From: PGZG01 sp046292765
Lineage (GTDB): Bacteria; Pseudomonadota; Gammaproteobacteria; Pseudomonadales; Alcanivoracaceae
NCBI GenBank assembly: GCA_046292765.1
Contig: JBKBQA010000006.1
Location: forward strand, 1 to 64,000
Reading direction: 5' to 3'
DNA length: 64,000 bases
Shown here piece after piece: positions 60,931 through 64,000 of the stretch (position 1 is the first letter of the stretch; each line of letters begins with the position of its first letter). The position numbers and the translations under genes were made by a program. A model generated the notes under the pieces. It was not told the origin of the DNA and did no database searches. It saw nothing but the letters and a program-made list of their open reading frames with translations.

Positions 60931-61898
60931 GCAACAGCCTCCTGGGTGGTCGGTGATGCGTGCAAGCTATCGGATCGGGAGCTGTGGTTGGGTAGTTCGT
61001 TATGCCGTCGACTGCTCAGATGGGACTGCATGAAACGGACTATTTTGCGTGTATCCTGACGGGCCTCAGGTAGGAGTAGCAGGAAAATTGGCCAGACGTG
61101 GGGCATGTCCTGTCGTGATAGCAGAGTGACTGGCACACTCGCACGACGAGCTTGTTCTGCAACGACATAGGAATCATCGCGCAGGCATTCCTCTTCACTT
61201 ACCGTCAGCATCAACGGCGGCAGACCCTGATAGTCACCCCGTGTCGGGGACGCGTAGGGATGGAGCGGATCAGCGCCCTGCAGGTATATCCTTGTGGCGC
61301 CGTCGATCATCTCCCGTGACAGCATCGGGTCGCTGTCATTATTCGCATCCCTGGACATCAGCTTTCCGGTTGCATCGGCGCCGGGTGAAATGGCCACCGC
61401 GCACACCGGCATGATTTGTTGCTCGTCGCGGGCACGCAGCAACGTCGCCAGAGTCAGATTGCCGCCAGCGGAATCGCCAGCCACCATCAGTGGCAAGGAT
61501 TCTTTAATCAGGGCGCTATATACAGCAAAGGCATCATCGGTTGCCGCCGGGAAAGGGTGTTCCGGTGCCAGTCGATAATCAGCGAGAAAAATGCGGGCGT
61601 TGAGTGCTTTTGCCAGCGTGCCGCAGAAATGGTGATAGGTGTCGAGACGACCGCCGACGAACGCTCCTCCATGGAGGAACAGTACGGTCGCCACAGGGTT
61701 GACGGTGCTCAGCCACTGGCCAGGAACATCGGCCACGCGGCCATGGCGCAGGCTGACGCCACGGGGTATCAGGGAGGGCATCAGCGGGGCATTCATGACC
61801 CTGCGTAAATGACGGACCAGATGATCAGGGTCCTGAATGTCGCGCTTCATCACAGCGCGGAACAGAGGTTTGATGATTTTTGCAGCAAGTGACGCCAT
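60927..61898 (-). CDS. HSL-type alpha/beta esterase, operon D
   Basis: A 323-residue hormone-sensitive-lipase-family hydrolase. The HGG oxyanion motif is in FLHGGAFVGGRLDTYHHF, the nucleophile Ser in GDSAGGNLTLAT, and the catalytic His in MPHVWPIF. It is a candidate to hydrolyse the ester formed by the adjacent monooxygenase. It has GGAGACC before the ATG. Confidence 0.9.
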   Translation of the reverse strand: MASLAAKIIKPLFRAVMKRDIQDPDHLVRHLRRVMNAPLMPSLIPRGVSLRHGRVADVPGQWLSTVNPVATVLFLHGGAFVGGRLDTYHHFCGTLAKALNARIFLADYRLAPEHPFPAATDDAFAVYSALIKESLPLMVAGDSAGGNLTLATLLRARDEQQIMPVCAVAISPGADATGKLMSRDANNDSDPMLSREMIDGATRIYLQGADPLHPYASPTRGDYQGLPPLMLTVSEEECLRDDSYVVAEQARRASVPVTLLSRQDMPHVWPIFLLLLPEARQDTRKIVRFMQSHLSSRRHNELPNHSSRSDSLHASPTTQEAVA

Positions 61899-61913
61899 GG
61901 TGGTCTCCCGGAT

Positions 61914-62741
61914 TCAGTTGGCCAGCAGGCGATAGGTCTCGCCGACGGTGCGGGCGTAAAGGCGCGGCATCAGGCGCTTGAAACGCCAGGCGAGACGCCC
62001 ATCGATTTGTGGCAGTACGTAAAGCTCACCACGATCCAGCGCATCAAGTGTTTGTCGGGCGACTTTGTCGGCAGTGGTCAGGGCGAAGCGAGTCATGGCG
62101 GACCGCGCAAATTCGCGGCGCCTTTCCGGTAGCTTGCCGTCGTTGACGATGTTGGTGGGGACCACGGTCGGGCACAGTGCAGTGACTTTAACCCCGGTTC
62201 CGGCAAGCTCAGCAGCCAGGGTTTCCGAGAGCGCCAGCACCCCGGCCTTGGTGACGTTGTAGGTGCTCATTTCCGGCGCTGCACCAAAAGCGGCGGCGGA
62301 AGCGACATTGATGATGCCACCATAGCCAAGATCCCGAAGTTTCGGCGCGAAGTAATGGCAGCCGTGGATTACGCCCCAAAGATTCACGTTCATGCACCAG
62401 TGCCAGTCATCCAGTGGCACGTCGCCGATGGGCCCACCGAGACCCACACCTGCATTGTTGATAACCAGTGTCACCGGACGGCCGAGCAGTTTCTCGGCCT
62501 CATCACTGAGTGCTTCCATCTGCTTCGCATCGCCGACGTCACAGTGACGGGCAGTTGCCTTGCTGCCCAGCGCCTGCAGGCTTGCGGCGACCTGCTCGGC
62601 TCGCTCCTCATTGATGTCTGCACAGATAACCGTGCCGCCACGACGTGCCAGCTCGTAGGCAAAGCTGCGACCAATGCCGCTGCCTGCTCCGGTGACGATA
62701 GCGGCTGCATTACGTGAAGGGGGTAGCGGTTGCTTTTTCAT
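61914..62741 (-). CDS. Short-chain dehydrogenase/reductase, operon D
   Basis: A 275-residue classical SDR: TGAGSGIGRSFA nucleotide motif, VINNAGVG, and catalytic residues in NVASAAAFGAAPEMSTYNVTK. It is equivalent in position and type to the SDR of operon B and would oxidise a secondary alcohol to a ketone. It begins 9 bp after the PF10118 gene, with GAGGGG upstream. Confidence 0.88.
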   Translation of the reverse strand: MKKQPLPPSRNAAAIVTGAGSGIGRSFAYELARRGGTVICADINEERAEQVAASLQALGSKATARHCDVGDAKQMEALSDEAEKLLGRPVTLVINNAGVGLGGPIGDVPLDDWHWCMNVNLWGVIHGCHYFAPKLRDLGYGGIINVASAAAFGAAPEMSTYNVTKAGVLALSETLAAELAGTGVKVTALCPTVVPTNIVNDGKLPERRREFARSAMTRFALTTADKVARQTLDALDRGELYVLPQIDGRLAWRFKRLMPRLYARTVGETYRLLAN

Positions 62742-62750
62742 AAGTGCCCC

Positions 62751-63683
62751 TCAGGCGGGTTGCGCAACTGGACGGATACGGCGCCCTGTCCGGATACCGG
62801 GCTGGTGATCAAGCAGTGCCTCGAATGCCTTGTGGGTGTCACCAGTCTGTTCGTAGGCGCGCTTCCAGATTCTGATGATCTCCCGGTTGTCATCGTCCCA
62901 GGGATGGAAGGTGGGCGAGAAATAGGGGAATACACCTGCCAGCACTTTGGAAAGAATGCCAGGTTTGACGAACAGCACCTTGAGCATATGCGTCGCCGAA
63001 CGCAGATTGAGGAGCTGTTTGTCTTTGGCCAGCAAGAACGCCTGATTGCCGATCATGATCGGAAAGCCGAGTGCGATGGCCAGCATCATGCCGCTGATAC
63101 GCAACCGGTAACTGCGTAGGCCGCCGCCGCTGGCGTCGACGAACACATCAAAGCTGACACTCTTGTGCTCGGTTTCCTCGACGAAGTGCCAGTACAGCAT
63201 GGCCCGTAATTCAGGGTGCGTTTCGTCGAAAAGTTCCGGGTGCTCAAGCAGCACCGAGGAAATGATGGCGGTGAAGTGTTCAAATGCCGCAGCGATGGAG
63301 CTTTGCATGTCATCGCTCAGGCGATGCTGGAGTTCCTTGCGAATAAGTTTGAAGATGGCTTCGACCTTGTCCATAGGGACGCCCTGCTGCACGCAGATGG
63401 CGTTCATCTCGTCATGCTCGCGGGCATGAATGCGCTCCTGGCGGATGAACTCGCCGGCAGCTTTGCGCACTTCCGGGTCGCGCAGTTTGTCAAGTTGTCT
63501 GCGGGCCGAGTTCATCACCCAGCGTTCGCCATCCGGCACGGCAGCCAGAATGGCGTTCATCCAGTGCGTGCTCCAGGGGTCGTTGTTGAACCAGTGGCGG
63601 GCGACCGTCTCGAGGTTCATCGGGAAGTGGAGGTCGCGCGTCACAACTTCGTCGTAACCGATCTTGCGATTTGCCAGAGCCAT
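62751..63683 (-). CDS. PF10118 ferritin-like metal-dependent protein, paralogue D
   Basis: A 310-residue PF10118 protein with E53, E83xxH86, E135 and E170xxH173 (YWHFVEETEHKSVSFD), matching paralogues A and B in spacing. A hydrophobic helix (GMMLAIALGFPIMIGNQAFLL) lies near residue 200. First gene of operon D. The start at 63683 was chosen because the upstream frame to 63767 runs through the promoter and operator. Confidence 0.8.
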   Translation of the reverse strand: MALANRKIGYDEVVTRDLHFPMNLETVARHWFNNDPWSTHWMNAILAAVPDGERWVMNSARRQLDKLRDPEVRKAAGEFIRQERIHAREHDEMNAICVQQGVPMDKVEAIFKLIRKELQHRLSDDMQSSIAAAFEHFTAIISSVLLEHPELFDETHPELRAMLYWHFVEETEHKSVSFDVFVDASGGGLRSYRLRISGMMLAIALGFPIMIGNQAFLLAKDKQLLNLRSATHMLKVLFVKPGILSKVLAGVFPYFSPTFHPWDDDNREIIRIWKRAYEQTGDTHKAFEALLDHQPGIRTGRRIRPVAQPA

Positions 63684-63716
63684 TTGGATTCTCCCACGGT
63701 AGTAACCATGGCAATC

Positions 63717-63746
63717 AACGTAGTTGGTCGTCCAGCCAAATGTCAA
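63717..63746 (-). promoter_or_regulatory. Operon D promoter with shared palindrome (site D)
   Basis: Minus strand: TTGACA (63741-63746), then ATTTGGCTGGACGACCAA inside the spacer, then TACGTT (63717-63722) as -10. Organisation is the same as at operon A, including a perfect TTGACA. It lies in the divergent gap between operon D and a TetR gene. Confidence 0.75.
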
Positions 63747-63916
63747 TCCTGCCAGATAGACATACACCTGAAATATGTATCAGGCGTCGACGGAGCCTGA
63801 GCGGGCATCGGCGACAGGGTCATAAAGACGCTTATCGTGGGTGGGGCGAGATCGAATTTAGGCGTGTCGAACGGCATTCAGGCTAGAATATCGCTTCCGT
63901 TGCTCGGGAGGATGCC

Positions 63917-64000
63917 GTGAAGAAAAGTCGTCAGGACAGGTCGGTTGCCCAGTCTGATCGTGATTTCGTGTTGAGATCTGCCGCTCGCTTGTTCCGGGAG
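63917..64000 (+). CDS. TetR-family regulator (partial, cut by window end)
   Basis: The first 28 codons of a protein starting at GTG after GGGAGG. They read VKKSRQDRSVAQSDRDFVLR then SAARLFRE, which is the usual beginning of a TetR HTH domain. Divergent from operon D, whose control region holds the shared palindrome. It is the best candidate for the repressor of operons A to D, which is an inference from position and operator type. No copy of the palindrome is seen in its own immediate promoter. Confidence 0.75.
   Translation, partial: MKKSRQDRSVAQSDRDFVLRSAARLFRE

Noticed and set aside
1..64000. CRISPR arrays, rRNA genes and insertion sequences with terminal repeats
   Set aside because: Nothing with regularly spaced direct repeats, rRNA-like sequence or a transposase was seen on either strand.

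Overview
The window looks like chromosome of a GC-rich marine hydrocarbon-degrading gammaproteobacterium, most likely Alcanivorax or a close relative. The evidence is the gene order corC-ypjD-ffh-rpsP-rimM-trmD-rplS and xerD-dsbC-hom-thrC, together with a CYP153 alkane hydroxylase operon and an AlmA-type flavin monooxygenase. The genus is an inference from gene content, not from a search.

Positions 1-27500 are core chromosome: purL, small metabolic and Nudix genes, the SRP protein, the S16/L19 ribosomal operon, a diguanylate cyclase, XerD, DsbC, homoserine dehydrogenase and threonine synthase, a globin, a serine hydrolase, a thiolase, Fe superoxide dismutase, and two tandem membrane-anchored coiled-coil proteins. 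Intergenic DNA at 5140-5235 carries a nested inverted-repeat element.

Positions 27531-about 34900 are a small, partly decayed integrative element next to a tRNA-Leu(UAG) gene. It carries a P4-type integrase, a ribbon-helix-helix-like protein with a palindromic divergent control region, a large unknown winged-helix-like protein, an inovirus Gp2/YfjJ-like protein with a perfect 12-bp hairpin just before its start, an AlpA regulator, two small membrane or lipoproteins, an XRE regulator, two truncated genes joined end to end, and a zinc-knuckle/glycine-zipper protein. I found no second copy of the tRNA end.

Positions 35143-64000 are a dense hydrocarbon-catabolism locus. Four operons (A 35231-43634 +; B 48433-43692 -; C 53156-48648 -; D 63683-59326 -) have the same imperfect palindrome, roughly ATTTGGTTGGNCGRCCAA, in their promoter regions. 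In A and D it lies between the -35 and -10 elements. A TetR-family gene starts at 63917, divergent from operon D, and is the obvious candidate regulator. Operons B and D carry the same four-gene set: flavin monooxygenase (AlmA-like or Baeyer-Villiger type), short-chain dehydrogenase, alpha/beta hydrolase, and a PF10118 protein. The three PF10118 proteins (one each in A, B and D) keep an E...ExxH...E...ExxH pattern at nearly fixed spacing, as expected for a ferritin-like di-metal site. Together these suggest a subterminal oxidation route (hydroxylation, ketone, ester, hydrolysis), with PF10118 as the candidate unknown oxygenase. Operon A adds acyl-CoA ligase, paired acyl-CoA dehydrogenases, thioesterases, a GMC oxidoreductase and a BtrH-like protein. 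Operon C encodes a FadL-like outer-membrane protein and a 1029-residue lipoprotein. The CYP153 operon (ferredoxin, P450, GMC alcohol dehydrogenase, ferredoxin reductase) sits inside this locus. It lacks the palindrome and instead has an AraC-type regulator and a direct repeat upstream.
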